This document shows, piece after piece, positions 1 through 9,383 of a DNA stretch of 64,000 nt. The notes under the pieces were generated by a model. It saw only the letters and a list, made by a program, of their open reading frames with translations, was not told where the DNA came from and ran no database searches. How positions within the stretch are numbered: position 1 is the first letter of the stretch; every line of letters starts with the position of its first letter. Made by a program: the position numbers and the translations under genes. Source of the DNA: Microbulbifer agarilyticus (GTDB taxonomy: Bacteria; Pseudomonadota; Gammaproteobacteria; Pseudomonadales; Cellvibrionaceae); assembly GCF_020171345.1 (NCBI RefSeq), contig NZ_JAIUZM010000002.1, forward strand, positions 434,001 to 498,000, in the 5' to 3' direction.

Positions 1-1
1 G

Positions 2-2359
2 GGTGCCCGGCTACAGGTTGAATTGTTTGGCCCCGATAACAAGCTGCTCGCAACTGCACAATCCGAAAGCGGTAGTGCGCCGAGTGGGCGGATTTCGTTT
101 GATCTGGACTCGGTAGACCTGTGGAGTGCTGAATCGCCCATCTTGTACCCCCTGTTACTGTCGGTACTGGATGCCGAGGGTCGGGTGCTCGAGACTGTGC
201 CCTGGTCGTTCGGCTTTCGTGAGACCAAAGTGGAAGACAGTCAGTTCTGGGTCAATGGAAAATCGATCAAGATCAAGGGTGTAAACCGCCACGAGCACCA
301 TCCCCGCATGGGGCGTCATGTTGACCTTGCGACCATGGAAAAAGACATCCAACTGATCAAGCAGGGCAACTTCAACCTGGTGCGCACCAGTCACTATCCC
401 AACGACCACCGTTGGTACGCGTTAGCGAACGAGTACGGACTCTACGTGCTTGATGACGCGAACCAGGAAAGCCACGGTTACAAAACCCGCAATAAAATAC
501 TGGGGGATAACCCGAGCTGGGAAAAAGCCCATGTGGATCGCGCCACCTCCATGGTGCACACCAACAAAAACTACACGTCCGTGGTGATCTGGTCCCTGGG
601 TAATGAGGGGGGGGCCGGAGCCAATTTCCGGGCGATGCGTCAAGCGGTATTGGATATAGACCAGAGTCGGCCCATTCTCTCGGATACCGATGTATCGGTG
701 TCGGACTTCCTTGAGCGCAGCTATCGCACGGTCGAGTCGGTGCAGGAGCAGCTGGAAAAGGCCCGGGCGCTCGGAAAACCCTATATTCAGCGGGAATTCG
801 CCCACGCCATGGGGAATTCACTGGGGAATTATCAGGAGCATTGGGACACCATTTATGCCAATGATGACTACGTAGGTGGTGCTATTTGGGACTGGGTAGA
901 TCAGGGGCTTGCGCGGGTAAAGAACACGGCGATGGTGAGCTATGGGGAGGAGCCGCAGGCGCTCTCAATTAATCCGCAACGTGAAGTCTGGGCGTATGGC
1001 GGTGACTTTGGGGATAAACCGACGGATGCGGAGTTCCTGCTAAACGGTATCGTGTCACCGGATCGCAAGCCTTACCCGAGCTATTTCGAGGCGAAAAAAG
1101 TCCAGCAAAATATCTGGTTTACTCAGACCGATGAGCCGCTTTCCATTGAAGTATCAAACCGTTTTGATTTCACTAACTTGAATGCCTACGAACTGCGCTG
1201 GCAGGTCAAGGACCAGCGGCGGGTACTGGATAGTGGCGAGTTCAGCATGGATGTGGCACCGGGCGAGTCGGGGTTGTTTGATATCCCCTACGTGCACGAA
1301 GGTCGCACGGAAGGAGAGGTGCTACTTGAGCTTTCTGCGCATACGCGGCAAACGTCTCTTTGGGCGGAACGCGGGTTTGAAATTGCCTACGAGCAGTTTG
1401 TTTTGTCTGCTTTCCCCTTTGTTGAGGATTTGCAGCCTGCCGGCCGCAAGGTCCGGCTGCAGGAGCAAAGTGATGAATACGCTATTTCCGCAGGCGACAC
1501 GCGACTGGCCATCGACAGGCAAAGTGGTGAATTAACTAGTTTCCGGTTTGATGGGCGGGAATTGCTCGCGCAACCGCTGGCTCCCTATTTCTGGAAGCCG
1601 GTGAACAATAATCAGTCGAAAAACCGCTTTGTAGAGCGCATGGCGCCGTGGATGCATGCGGCGGCCTATCGTCAGGTGCACTCGGTGACCGCTAAGCAGC
1701 TGCAGAATGATTTGTTGCAGGTGACCGTGGAGGCGCGCCTGTTGGCCAATAATGCCCGCTACTCCACGGTCTATACGGTAAACGGGGCAGGAGAGTTACT
1801 GGTCGATGCACTCTATCAGCCGGACCCGGAGCGCACGCAGCATAAATTCATGCCCAAGTTCGGGGTGAAATTGGGGTTGGACCGTGCGCTATCCACTATC
1901 GACTGGTATGGCCGCGGTCCGTTCGAAAACTATCCTGACCGAAAAACTGCTGCCCGTATCGGTCAGTATTCGGCAACGCTGGATTCTTTCCAGGTGGGCT
2001 ATATTTCTGCTACCGATAGCAGCAACCGCAGTGATGTGCGCAGTGCGCGCTTCTCGGATCGGGACACTGTGTTGGAAATCTCCGGTCTCCAGCCGTTTAA
2101 CTTCCGTGCCTGGCCTTACGAGGAATCGGATCTCTATTCGGTCAACGACCCTGATGATAAGTTTTCCGAGTCGGCCAGAATTCGCCGCAAGCACTACTAC
2201 GATTTGCCGTCGCGGGACGCGATTACGGTGAATCTGGATTTAGAAATTCATGGTGTGGGCGGGGATAATAGCTGGGGGGGGAAGACGATGGAGAAGTACC
2301 ACGTACGTGCAGACCGCCCATATCGCTTCCGTTTTGTGATTAAGGCCGGAGACGCTTGA
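2..2359 (+). CDS. GH2 beta-galactosidase, 5' end cut by window
   Basis: This is the C-terminal 785 residues or so of a large glycoside hydrolase family 2 beta-galactosidase; the frame is open to the first base, so the start lies outside the window. The order fits the LacZ type: an immunoglobulin-like domain, the TIM barrel with 'NRHEHHP', the acid/base Glu in 'SLGNEGG', the nucleophile Glu in 'REFAHAMGNS', and a C-terminal beta-sandwich (small-chain) domain containing 'YGRGPFENYPDR'. It would release terminal beta-galactosyl or related residues from oligosaccharides. Two sulfatases and a symporter follow, so its natural substrate is probably a fragment of a sulfated algal or animal glycan. 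I cannot say whether it carries a signal peptide. It converges with the sulfatase downstream. Confidence 0.93.
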   Translation, partial: GARLQVELFGPDNKLLATAQSESGSAPSGRISFDLDSVDLWSAESPILYPLLLSVLDAEGRVLETVPWSFGFRETKVEDSQFWVNGKSIKIKGVNRHEHHPRMGRHVDLATMEKDIQLIKQGNFNLVRTSHYPNDHRWYALANEYGLYVLDDANQESHGYKTRNKILGDNPSWEKAHVDRATSMVHTNKNYTSVVIWSLGNEGGAGANFRAMRQAVLDIDQSRPILSDTDVSVSDFLERSYRTVESVQEQLEKARALGKPYIQREFAHAMGNSLGNYQEHWDTIYANDDYVGGAIWDWVDQGLARVKNTAMVSYGEEPQALSINPQREVWAYGGDFGDKPTDAEFLLNGIVSPDRKPYPSYFEAKKVQQNIWFTQTDEPLSIEVSNRFDFTNLNAYELRWQVKDQRRVLDSGEFSMDVAPGESGLFDIPYVHEGRTEGEVLLELSAHTRQTSLWAERGFEIAYEQFVLSAFPFVEDLQPAGRKVRLQEQSDEYAISAGDTRLAIDRQSGELTSFRFDGRELLAQPLAPYFWKPVNNNQSKNRFVERMAPWMHAAAYRQVHSVTAKQLQNDLLQVTVEARLLANNARYSTVYTVNGAGELLVDALYQPDPERTQHKFMPKFGVKLGLDRALSTIDWYGRGPFENYPDRKTAARIGQYSATLDSFQVGYISATDSSNRSDVRSARFSDRDTVLEISGLQPFNFRAWPYEESDLYSVNDPDDKFSESARIRRKHYYDLPSRDAITVNLDLEIHGVGGDNSWGGKTMEKYHVRADRPYRFRFVIKAGDA

Positions 2360-2409
2360 TCGCGTCCCGGCCTCCGGGCCTGGGTACTTTGATGTGAAAT
2401 TGTTGCTGG

Positions 2410-3996
2410 TCAGTTCATCTGGCGAATTTGCTGCAGGCGCGCCTGCAGTTGCTCCACAACCTCGGGGAATTGATCAGCCACATCGTTTTGTTCGTGTACG
2501 TCTTTACTCAGATCAAACAGCTGTGGCTGAGCCTGCAAGCCGTTTTCAATGGCGGTCTTGTTGGCGAGCCAGTCCGGGGTGGTGCCGGTAAAGGGTTCGA
2601 TGAACTTCCATTTGCCGGAGCGCAGTGAAACGGTAAAGGACTCCTCCAGCATTTCGTCTCGTCCCGACTTGCGGCTGTCGAGCAGGGCATCCAGCAGGTT
2701 TACGCTGTCGATCGCTTCACCATCTGCCAGATCCACGGAAACCAACTCGGCCAGAGATCGATACAGATCGATATGGCTGACCAGTGCGCTGCTCTCTCCG
2801 CCCTGTACCAGGCCGTTGGGGTAGGTGACGATCATGGGTACGCGGGTGCCCGCTTCATAGGCGCTGTACTTGCCCCCGCGGAAGCCTCCGGCAGGGTCGT
2901 GTTCACCACGCAATTCTTCCGCCTGGTCGGCATAGCCGTCGTCCATTACCGGACCGTTATCGCTGGAGAATACGATTAGGGTGTTGTCGTAAACGCCGGC
3001 TTCTTTCAATGCGTCGACGATGCGTCCGGTCATCCAGTCCACCTGCAAAATGGCATCGCCACGGGGCCCCATGCCTGATTTTCCGGCAAACAGTTCATTG
3101 GGTACACGTGGCACGTGGATGTCGTGGAAGGGGAAGTACAACAGGAACGGTTGGGCTTTGGCGTCTTGAATAAATTCGATCGCCTTGTCGGTAAAGACGC
3201 TTGGGAATTCCTCGTCCACCCACTCTGCGGAGTGACCACCGGCCATCCAGCCAATGCGGCTAATGCCATTCACGATAGTGCGGCTGTGTTGCAAATCCGC
3301 CTGTTGCTTGAGGAGTTCTGGGGACTCGGTGCCAACCGGGCGCTCGCCGATACGCTCATCGTAACTGATGGTAATGGGGTCGTCTGGGTCCAGATTTACC
3401 ACGTGGTGATTTTCCAGATACACCGTAGGTACCCGGTCGCCGGTTGCCGGCATCAGGAAACTGTAGTCAAAGCCCAGTTCCAGTGGGCCGGGTTTTACTG
3501 CGGTGTTCCAGTCCACATAGCCTCGTCCGAGCCCTAGGTGCCATTTGCCCACCACCGCGGTTTTGTAGCCGGCTTTTTGCATCATTTTCGGTAGCGTTGG
3601 GATTGCCGGGTCAATAATAAGCGGGGCATCGCCGGGCAGGATGGCAGCGTTGTTGCGGAATGCATATTGCCCGGTGAGCAAGCTGTAGCGCGAAGGCGTA
3701 CAAGTGGCCGCGGAGCTGTGCGCATCCGTATAGCGAATACCGTCTGTGGCCAACGCGTCGATATTTGGCGTTTGTGTGGCGGTCATACCGTAGCTGCTGA
3801 GATCGCCATAGCCCAGGTCATCGACGTAGAAAATCACCACGTTGGGCTTTTGGGGTTGCGTCGCTTTCGCAGTGTCTTGCGCATCAGTCGGGGTATTGCT
3901 ATTTGCTGCGGTGCTGTTGCCGTCGAAGCAGCCCGCGAGTCCAAAACAAAATATACCTAGGGCAAGTTTTCCCAGTAGTGAGGGGCTTGTCATCAT
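2410..3996 (-). CDS. Formylglycine-dependent sulfatase, lipoprotein
   Basis: This 528-residue protein is a type I sulfatase that removes sulfate esters from a glycan. The N-terminus has a lipoprotein signal peptide ending in the lipobox 'LAGC' at about residue 22, so it should be anchored to a membrane facing the periplasm or the outside. A Ser/Thr/Asn/Pro-rich linker follows, then 'VVIFYVDDLGYGD' with metal-binding Asp residues. The sulfatase signature 'CTPSR' has the Cys that becomes formylglycine. 'VGKWHLG' and 'FSSDNGP' are further sulfatase blocks. It lies 17 bp downstream of a second sulfatase on the same strand, so the two are co-transcribed. The exact substrate class cannot be read from the sequence. 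Confidence 0.93.
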   Translation of the reverse strand: MMTSPSLLGKLALGIFCFGLAGCFDGNSTAANSNTPTDAQDTAKATQPQKPNVVIFYVDDLGYGDLSSYGMTATQTPNIDALATDGIRYTDAHSSAATCTPSRYSLLTGQYAFRNNAAILPGDAPLIIDPAIPTLPKMMQKAGYKTAVVGKWHLGLGRGYVDWNTAVKPGPLELGFDYSFLMPATGDRVPTVYLENHHVVNLDPDDPITISYDERIGERPVGTESPELLKQQADLQHSRTIVNGISRIGWMAGGHSAEWVDEEFPSVFTDKAIEFIQDAKAQPFLLYFPFHDIHVPRVPNELFAGKSGMGPRGDAILQVDWMTGRIVDALKEAGVYDNTLIVFSSDNGPVMDDGYADQAEELRGEHDPAGGFRGGKYSAYEAGTRVPMIVTYPNGLVQGGESSALVSHIDLYRSLAELVSVDLADGEAIDSVNLLDALLDSRKSGRDEMLEESFTVSLRSGKWKFIEPFTGTTPDWLANKTAIENGLQAQPQLFDLSKDVHEQNDVADQFPEVVEQLQARLQQIRQMN

Positions 3997-4013
3997 TATT
4001 CTTCTCGGTTGTT

Positions 4014-5447
4014 TTACTCGGGTTTGTTCCAGACCGCCTGATGCAGGTGCGCGTCAAACTGATCCATCAGGTTCGAAAACTGTTTGTCACCGGATAGGTT
4101 TTGCCATTCGCCGGGATCCGCTTCCAGGTCATACAGGCGGCGGCTGCCATCCGACATTTTTGTATACCGGTATTTCTCGGTGATCACGCCATAGTGTCCC
4201 TTGGCACTGGTGAAGGCCATGCTGTTCCATTGCGCAGTTTCGCCGCGCAGTAGCGGAACAAGGCTGTTGCCATGTAATTTAAGGTGTTCCGGTTGTCCGA
4301 TACCGGCGAGCTCCAGCAGGGTTGGGTAGAGGTCGATATTCTGCACAACTTGGCTGGATACCGTGCCGCCCTGGAAGCCCGGAGCCTTGATTAGCAGTGG
4401 GCTGCGCAGGGAAATATGGAACGGGGTGTTTTTTCGCCACAAACCCTGATCGGTTAAGTGATAACCGTGGTCACCCCAGGCAACAATGATGGTGTTTTCA
4501 TACAGACCTTCGTCTTTCAGGGTTTGAATGATCTTACCCATTTGGGCGTCGGCAAAACTGGTGCTCGCCATGTAGCCGCGAATCAGTTTCTTGGCTGTGG
4601 CGTCATCGACACCTTCGTTCCAGCCGTGATCGCGGGTTTTACTTTTGTAGGTGGCCATGTCGAAGGCATCTTTGGCCCCTTCGGGGAAGTCTGCCAGTTT
4701 GCCGGCGTCATCCGGGTAAAGGTCAAAGTATTTCTTTGGGGCCACCCACGGCATGTGCGGGCGGGAAAACCCAGCTGCAATCATGAAGGGCTTGGACTTG
4801 TCACGTTTGTGCTTCAGGAATTCAATAACGTCGACAGCCACCTTGCCGTCATTCAGCAGGGTGTCCGGGCCATCGACGGCGGCGTACATCAGGGCGCCCG
4901 GGCCGGCTCCTCTTTTTTTGTAGTCTGCTATCTGGTCGGCGCGGCCACCCATCTCAACGATCTTCGGGAGAATAGTGGGTCCGCCATCTCTAACTTCTCC
5001 CCAAAAATCCCCTGCAATGTGCCAGGCACTTTTGTCACCACCGGGCACACTGCCGTGGTAGAGCTTACCGCGCGTTGCGGTCCAATAGCCGTGCTGTTTC
5101 AGCACCCGTGGCCATGTGTCCTGCTTGGCGATCAGCTTGGGGTGTTTGTTTTCTCTGCGGGGGCTCTCTTGCAGGTCAAAACGGATTCCCGTCAGCATGG
5201 ACGCCCTGGATGGGTTGCAAAGTGGGTAGGACACATAGGCGCGGTCGAACCGCATTGCGTCCTGCGCCAGTGCATCCAGATTGGGGGTGATGGGTTCGGC
5301 TTCGCCGTAGGCGCCGATCAGGGGGCGTAAATCATCAAAGGCGACGAATAGTACATTGGGCGGCTGGGGGTTTGCCGAAGTGGCCCCGGCACTCATGCAG
5401 GTCATCAGGCCGAAGAGCAGCAGGGATGTGAGCGCGAGTTTATTCAT
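4014..5447 (-). CDS. Secreted sulfatase, iduronate-2-sulfatase-like
   Basis: This 477-residue type I sulfatase has 'NVLFVAFDDLRPLIGAYG' near the N-terminus, the active-site signature 'CNPSR' with the formylglycine Cys, and 'WGDHGYHL' in the metal site. The 'FDDLRP' block is typical of the iduronate-2-sulfatase/choline-sulfatase branch. I set the start at the ATG at 5445-5447 because the protein then begins with a classical signal peptide (a hydrophobic run ending 'MSAGA'); a longer reading upstream has no such peptide. It should act in the periplasm or outside. It is the first gene of the two-sulfatase operon, and the LacI-type palindromes lie 95-200 bp upstream in the region shared with the symporter. 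Confidence 0.92.
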   Translation of the reverse strand: MNKLALTSLLLFGLMTCMSAGATSANPQPPNVLFVAFDDLRPLIGAYGEAEPITPNLDALAQDAMRFDRAYVSYPLCNPSRASMLTGIRFDLQESPRRENKHPKLIAKQDTWPRVLKQHGYWTATRGKLYHGSVPGGDKSAWHIAGDFWGEVRDGGPTILPKIVEMGGRADQIADYKKRGAGPGALMYAAVDGPDTLLNDGKVAVDVIEFLKHKRDKSKPFMIAAGFSRPHMPWVAPKKYFDLYPDDAGKLADFPEGAKDAFDMATYKSKTRDHGWNEGVDDATAKKLIRGYMASTSFADAQMGKIIQTLKDEGLYENTIIVAWGDHGYHLTDQGLWRKNTPFHISLRSPLLIKAPGFQGGTVSSQVVQNIDLYPTLLELAGIGQPEHLKLHGNSLVPLLRGETAQWNSMAFTSAKGHYGVITEKYRYTKMSDGSRRLYDLEADPGEWQNLSGDKQFSNLMDQFDAHLHQAVWNKPE

Positions 5448-5541
5448 AGTTATCTTGGGGGTTGTGGTTGGGTGGGGAGTTCGCGGGAGACCAGGATTCC
5501 ATGGCGAGCAGTCTATTGGTGCTTCCATGCGACACATGTTG

Positions 5542-5555
5542 TGGTAACGTTATCA
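5542..5555. promoter_or_regulatory. LacI-type operator, copy 1
   Basis: TGGTAACGTTATCA is a 14-bp palindrome with one mismatch, centred on a CG step, as is typical of LacI-family operators. It lies between the divergent sulfatase operon and the symporter gene. The regulator itself is not in the window. Confidence 0.7.
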
Positions 5556-5634
5556 TTCAGCACTATTCAGGGAAAGTTCTATTGGGAAAGCGTTTACATT
5601 GATACACTTTTTGCTGTCAAAATGGCGAATATGG

Positions 5635-5648
5635 TGGTAACGTTACCA
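5635..5648. promoter_or_regulatory. LacI-type operator, copy 2 (perfect palindrome)
   Basis: TGGTAACGTTACCA is a perfect 14-bp palindrome, 93 bp from the first copy centre to centre, a spacing that would allow loop formation. It sits about 90 bp before the symporter start. The pair implies joint sugar-induced control of the sulfatases and the symporter by a LacI-family repressor. Confidence 0.78.
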
Positions 5649-5739
5649 TTTGCTGTTTCGAGCCTTGAAGGTTGGCGTCTGGTCGCGCTTCCTCGGCAGA
5701 TCAAGACAATAAATAAAACGTAAACTAGTGGTGATCGAG

Positions 5740-7335
5740 ATGAAACTTGATACATTGGACGTGGCGGTATTCATCGCCTATGTCACGGGGTTGCTCGTAC
5801 TGGCCCTATGGATTTCCCGCGAAAACAAAGTTGGGGGCAAAGACACCAAGGATTACTTCTTGGCCGGTAAGGCACTGCCCTGGTGGGCAATTGGTGCCTC
5901 TTTGATTGCCTCGAATATTTCCGCGGAACAGATTATCGGCATGTCCGGCTCCGGTTATGCCATTGGTCTGGCCATTGCCTCTTATGAGTGGATGGCAGCG
6001 ATCACCCTGATCATTGTCGGCAAATATATGCTGCCGATTTTCCTCAAGAACAATATCTACACCATGCCGCAGTATCTCGAGCAGCGTTACGATGCGCGGG
6101 TGAAAACAATCCTCGCGCTTTTCTGGCTGGGTGTGTATGTATTCGTCAATCTGACTGCTGTTTTGTGGCTGGGTGGCCTGGCCATTGAGACCGTTGCTGG
6201 TGTCGATTGGATGTACGGCATGATCTTCCTTGCGCTGTTCTCCGTCGGTTACTCTTTATACGGCGGCCTTAAAGCGGTGGCCTACACCGATATTCTGCAG
6301 GTAGTACTGCTGGTATTTGGTGGCTTGCTGTTGAGCTATCTGGCCCTGGAAGCGGTTGGTGATGGTGCCGGCGTACTGGCGGGCTTCGGTATCCTGACGC
6401 AGGAAGCTTCCGGTCATTTCGATATGATCCTGAGCCCGGAAAATGAACACTACATGAGCCTGCCGGGTATCTCCGTACTGATCGGTGGCCTGTGGGTGAT
6501 GAACTTCAGTTACTGGGGCTTCAACCAGTACATTATTCAGCGTGCACTGGCGGCAAAAAATGTTCAGGAAGCTCAGAAGGGCATTGCTTTTGCTGCGTAT
6601 CTGAAGCTGCTGATGCCTCTGATCGTGGTACTGCCGGGTATTGCTGCCGTTATCCTGTATCCGAAGCTGTCTGTCGCGGATCAGGCTTATCCGTCCATGA
6701 TGTCGTTGATGCCGGTAGGCATTAAAGGGTTGGTGTTCGCGGCACTGGTGGCTGCTATTGTTTCCTCACTGGCGTCCATGAGTAACAGTATTTCTACCAT
6801 CTTCACCATGGATATCTATGCGAAGCTGAAGCCAGGCAAGTCCCAGAGCCACTATGTACGCACTGGGCGGATCACTACTTTGGTGGCGCTGGCGATTGCG
6901 CTTGTCGTCGCCGAACCACTGCTGGGGCAGTTTGATCAGGCCTTCCAGTACATTCAGGAATTCACCGGCTTCTTTACCCCGGGGATCGTGGTGATCTTCA
7001 TGATGGGTATGTTCTGGTCCCGCGCTAATTCCGCCGGTGCTATTACCGCGGCGATTGGTTCCGCAGCACTGTCTGTGGCACTTAAGGTACTGTGGCCGGA
7101 ACTGCCATTTATGGACCGCGTGGGTATTGTGTTCCTGATGTGTCTGGCACTGTGTGTGATTGTCTCTCTGGCGACCGAGTCTTCCCGAGAGGGTGCTGGC
7201 CCTGAAGGTGTGGATGTGAATGCCGGAGGCAGTGTGGGTGTTGCGGGAATCAGTCTGGATACCGAGCGCAGCTTTAATGTGGCAGCGGCTGGTGTCGTAC
7301 TGATCCTGGTGGCGCTTTACGCGACTTGGTGGTAA
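5740..7335 (+). CDS. Sodium/solute symporter, SSS (SGLT-like) family
   Basis: This roughly 531-residue membrane protein belongs to the sodium:solute symporter family, and the SGLT-type sugar branch fits best. It has about 14 hydrophobic segments. Recognisable blocks are 'DYFLAGKALPWWAIGASL', then 'SNISAEQIIGMSGSGY' in TM1-2, and 'GGLKAVAYTDILQ' in the middle. It would bring a mono- or disaccharide into the cytoplasm with sodium. The ATG at 5740 is preferred; in-frame GTGs at 5728 and 5731 are possible but add only four residues. Divergence from the sulfatases and the shared operators suggest it imports the sugar those enzymes and the galactosidase release. A strong terminator follows. Confidence 0.92.
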   Translation: MKLDTLDVAVFIAYVTGLLVLALWISRENKVGGKDTKDYFLAGKALPWWAIGASLIASNISAEQIIGMSGSGYAIGLAIASYEWMAAITLIIVGKYMLPIFLKNNIYTMPQYLEQRYDARVKTILALFWLGVYVFVNLTAVLWLGGLAIETVAGVDWMYGMIFLALFSVGYSLYGGLKAVAYTDILQVVLLVFGGLLLSYLALEAVGDGAGVLAGFGILTQEASGHFDMILSPENEHYMSLPGISVLIGGLWVMNFSYWGFNQYIIQRALAAKNVQEAQKGIAFAAYLKLLMPLIVVLPGIAAVILYPKLSVADQAYPSMMSLMPVGIKGLVFAALVAAIVSSLASMSNSISTIFTMDIYAKLKPGKSQSHYVRTGRITTLVALAIALVVAEPLLGQFDQAFQYIQEFTGFFTPGIVVIFMMGMFWSRANSAGAITAAIGSAALSVALKVLWPELPFMDRVGIVFLMCLALCVIVSLATESSREGAGPEGVDVNAGGSVGVAGISLDTERSFNVAAAGVVLILVALYATWW

Positions 7336-7406
7336 TCGAACCTGATAAGAGATTTGTTTTCTCGTCGACTGGTTATGTCACCGTAAGGTGTGTGCCAGAT
7401 TTTTGT

Positions 7407-7436
7407 GGCCCCCTCTGAAAGGAAGGGGCCTTTTTT
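7407..7436 (+). terminator. Rho-independent terminator after symporter gene
   Basis: A GGCCCC/GGGGCC stem (7407-7412 with 7425-7430) is followed directly by six T residues. It closes the symporter transcription unit. Confidence 0.9.
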
Positions 7437-7729
7437 GCATTCGAGGCTGTTGACATATTGCTACTGCGCCGCTTAACCATCAATCAATGCGCCTAAACTT
7501 TACACTCCAGCTTTAGCGATAAATAGGCCTGAATTGAATACTGATATTCTTGGCTGTTCTCCACCCGTAGAGCCTTTTTCGCATTTCTTTACTTTAGAGC
7601 ACGGCGTAATAACGCAATAGCGCAGGGCATATGCAATGAGCAGATTCGGAACTTTTCCCCGTCCGCGATCGGATTTTCGATCACTGCCTTCCTGCAAAGC
7701 CGTACCCATTTTGGGTACCTATACTCTCA
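7437..7729. other. Gene-poor interval
   Basis: I see no convincing gene, RNA or repeat here. Short open frames have no recognisable motif. The interval probably holds the eroded 5' part of the LtrA pseudogene that becomes recognisable from about 7760. Confidence 0.5.
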
Positions 7730-8240
7730 ATGCTTTCGACTCAAGCCCTGTATGTGAATTCTCGCGTATCAGTTCTTCTTTATCATCGTTTTTCCCCAAG
7801 GCTTGGACATATGGCCGAGCGATTTGGACTGCTGACACTGATTGTTCTTGGTGAAGGTTTATTCAAGTTGGTTGTCACTCTGGCACAGAGGGGGATAGAT
7901 AAGGTTCCTGTGATTTTCTGGTGAAAATCATCATTGGTGGAATCCCGATCTTCGTTATGTGTTGGATCTACTTTGACTTTGTGGGGAATGGCAAAGCCAG
8001 AGATAGTAAGTTAGCTACTTTGGTGAAATGGTGGCTTTCTCATCTAGTTTTGATGATCTGAGGTGTGATGGTTGGTGTGGCCCTTGGTGCGGAAATGAAG
8101 GTGGATTTTGGGGAGTCGTACCCAAGGAAATATGCTGCGATCGCTCGCTTTGGCCTTGCAGGCTGCATTGCGATGCTTTGGGCGCTTCAAAACGTGATTG
8201 TATCTTGCCTCAAGCGTCGATTACTTTCTGACTCATTTAC
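7730..8240 (+). pseudogene. Decayed LtrA (low temperature requirement A) family gene
   Basis: Two frames together give the C-terminal half of an LtrA-family membrane protein. Frame 2 encodes 'HMAERFGLLTLIVLGEGLFK', ending at a stop at 7922. Frame 1, from about 7921, continues with 'CWIYFDFVG' and 'KWWLSHLVLMI', meets an in-frame TGA at 8059, and then continues with 'GVMVGVALGAE' and 'GLAGCIAMLWALQNVI'. These are the conserved ERFGL..VLGE, WIYFDF and WxxxHL blocks in the right order. The remnant therefore carries at least one frameshift and one nonsense mutation and has lost its N-terminal half. Its 3' end just overlaps the end of the convergent hydrolase gene. Confidence 0.72.
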
Positions 8241-9213
8241 TGATCAGTTTACTAATGTCCGGAAGGTTGGATTTACTCAATTCGCGGTAAGTTTGTTGTG
8301 CTTCTTGATCGCCACAGAGGCGGCCTTTCAGGAAGCTGCAGATGGCGAGGCCTATGGCTTCACGCGCGTTATTGACTGCTGTCGGAGTGTCGATATAACC
8401 CCGTCCGCAGGTTTCATCTGCTGGTGTGCAAATGGCAAAGTGATTGGCGTCGTTGAGCAGAAGCAGTGTGTTATTGCCATCATTTTGTGGCACGGCTTTT
8501 TCAAAGGTTTGCTCGATGCGCGCGGTTGCACCGGGAGCCGCATCACCGTAGTGGTGAGCACTGTGGGCGATGCAGCCGTCCTGTTCACCCCCCATTAGCA
8601 GTAGTGGCAAGTTGGGCGGGAAAGGTAGCAGGGTTTCTGCTGGCCAGCCGAGGGCCGTGGAAACGCCGGTGTGGGCGCCATAGGTAAACACTGCGCGGAG
8701 CGATGGAAACCAGTCCTGGTTGGCGTTAAGCAACGCCAGGGTGCCGCCAGCACTGTGGCCGCCAAATGCCAGTCGTGTCAGGTCAAGTTTTTCTGCCAGC
8801 AAACTATCACTGTTGAGCCGCTCCAGCATTTCCAGAATAGGTAGGGCCGCCTGGGCCGATGGGGTGGTGCCGAACTTCTCTGGTGTGAGTGCTTCCAGGT
8901 CGATGCCCGGCGTTACCGCTCGCGAGCCGTAGCTGGCTTCTGAAACCAGTTGGTAGGTTACGGTCACGATCCCTAAGGGTGCCAGCGCTTCCGCCAGCCA
9001 GCGGTACCCGGCAGAATCCGTATTCATACCGTGGAACAGGATCAGCACCGGATAAGGCGCGAAGCTTTCGTCCGCCGGGATCAGGCCGGTATCCTGTTCG
9101 TTTGCTGAGCCGCTATATTGAGCCGGGTAGTAAATTCGGGCGATACCCGTATCGTAGGGAGGCTGCAAAGACTCGATTTTGAACGCATCGAAAATGCAGC
9201 GAGTCATATACAT
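8233..9213 (-). CDS. Alpha/beta hydrolase, chlorophyllase-like
   Basis: This 326-residue protein has an alpha/beta hydrolase fold. 'PVLILFHGMNTDSAGYRWLAEALA' is the oxyanion-hole HG strand, 'GGHSAGG' carries the nucleophilic Ser, 'GGEQDG' a likely acid and 'NDANHFA' the base His. The layout (HGxN, a 'GIVTVTYQL' strand, then GHSxGG followed by a rearranged cap) resembles plant chlorophyllases and the PAF-acetylhydrolase/dienelactone hydrolase group. No signal peptide is evident. The ATG at 9211-9213 is the first standard start and has GAGG upstream. A near-consensus FNR box lies 58 bp upstream. It lies outside the 18-bp palindrome regulon, so its link to the tetrapyrrole island is by family and proximity only. 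A general esterase is the alternative. Confidence 0.75.
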   Translation of the reverse strand: MYMTRCIFDAFKIESLQPPYDTGIARIYYPAQYSGSANEQDTGLIPADESFAPYPVLILFHGMNTDSAGYRWLAEALAPLGIVTVTYQLVSEASYGSRAVTPGIDLEALTPEKFGTTPSAQAALPILEMLERLNSDSLLAEKLDLTRLAFGGHSAGGTLALLNANQDWFPSLRAVFTYGAHTGVSTALGWPAETLLPFPPNLPLLLMGGEQDGCIAHSAHHYGDAAPGATARIEQTFEKAVPQNDGNNTLLLLNDANHFAICTPADETCGRGYIDTPTAVNNAREAIGLAICSFLKGRLCGDQEAQQTYRELSKSNLPDISKLISK

Positions 9214-9270
9214 GGAAGGCAGCCTCAAAAAATCTAGATTTGAGATTAGCTGCCCACTTTGTTGTGGGGA

Positions 9271-9284
9271 TTGATTTTTGTCAA
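9271..9284. promoter_or_regulatory. FNR/Crp-like binding box
   Basis: TTGATTTTTGTCAA matches TTGAT-N4-ATCAA at 9 of 10 positions. It lies 58 bp upstream of the chlorophyllase-like gene and about 100 bp upstream of the divergent secreted-protein gene. A Crp/Fnr regulator is encoded at 22359-23048. Confidence 0.5.
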
Positions 9285-9383
9285 TTCGCGGGAACCTGAG
9301 TTGGGGTATCCATGATCTGAACTTGCCGCGGGCACGTACTCTGCGAGCAATCCTGACCTAAACCTTTATTGAAGGTAAACAGC

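Noticed and set aside
4458..5330. 290-codon open frame on the plus strand
   Set aside because: It is antisense to the sulfatase gene with its CNPSR signature and has no recognisable domain.
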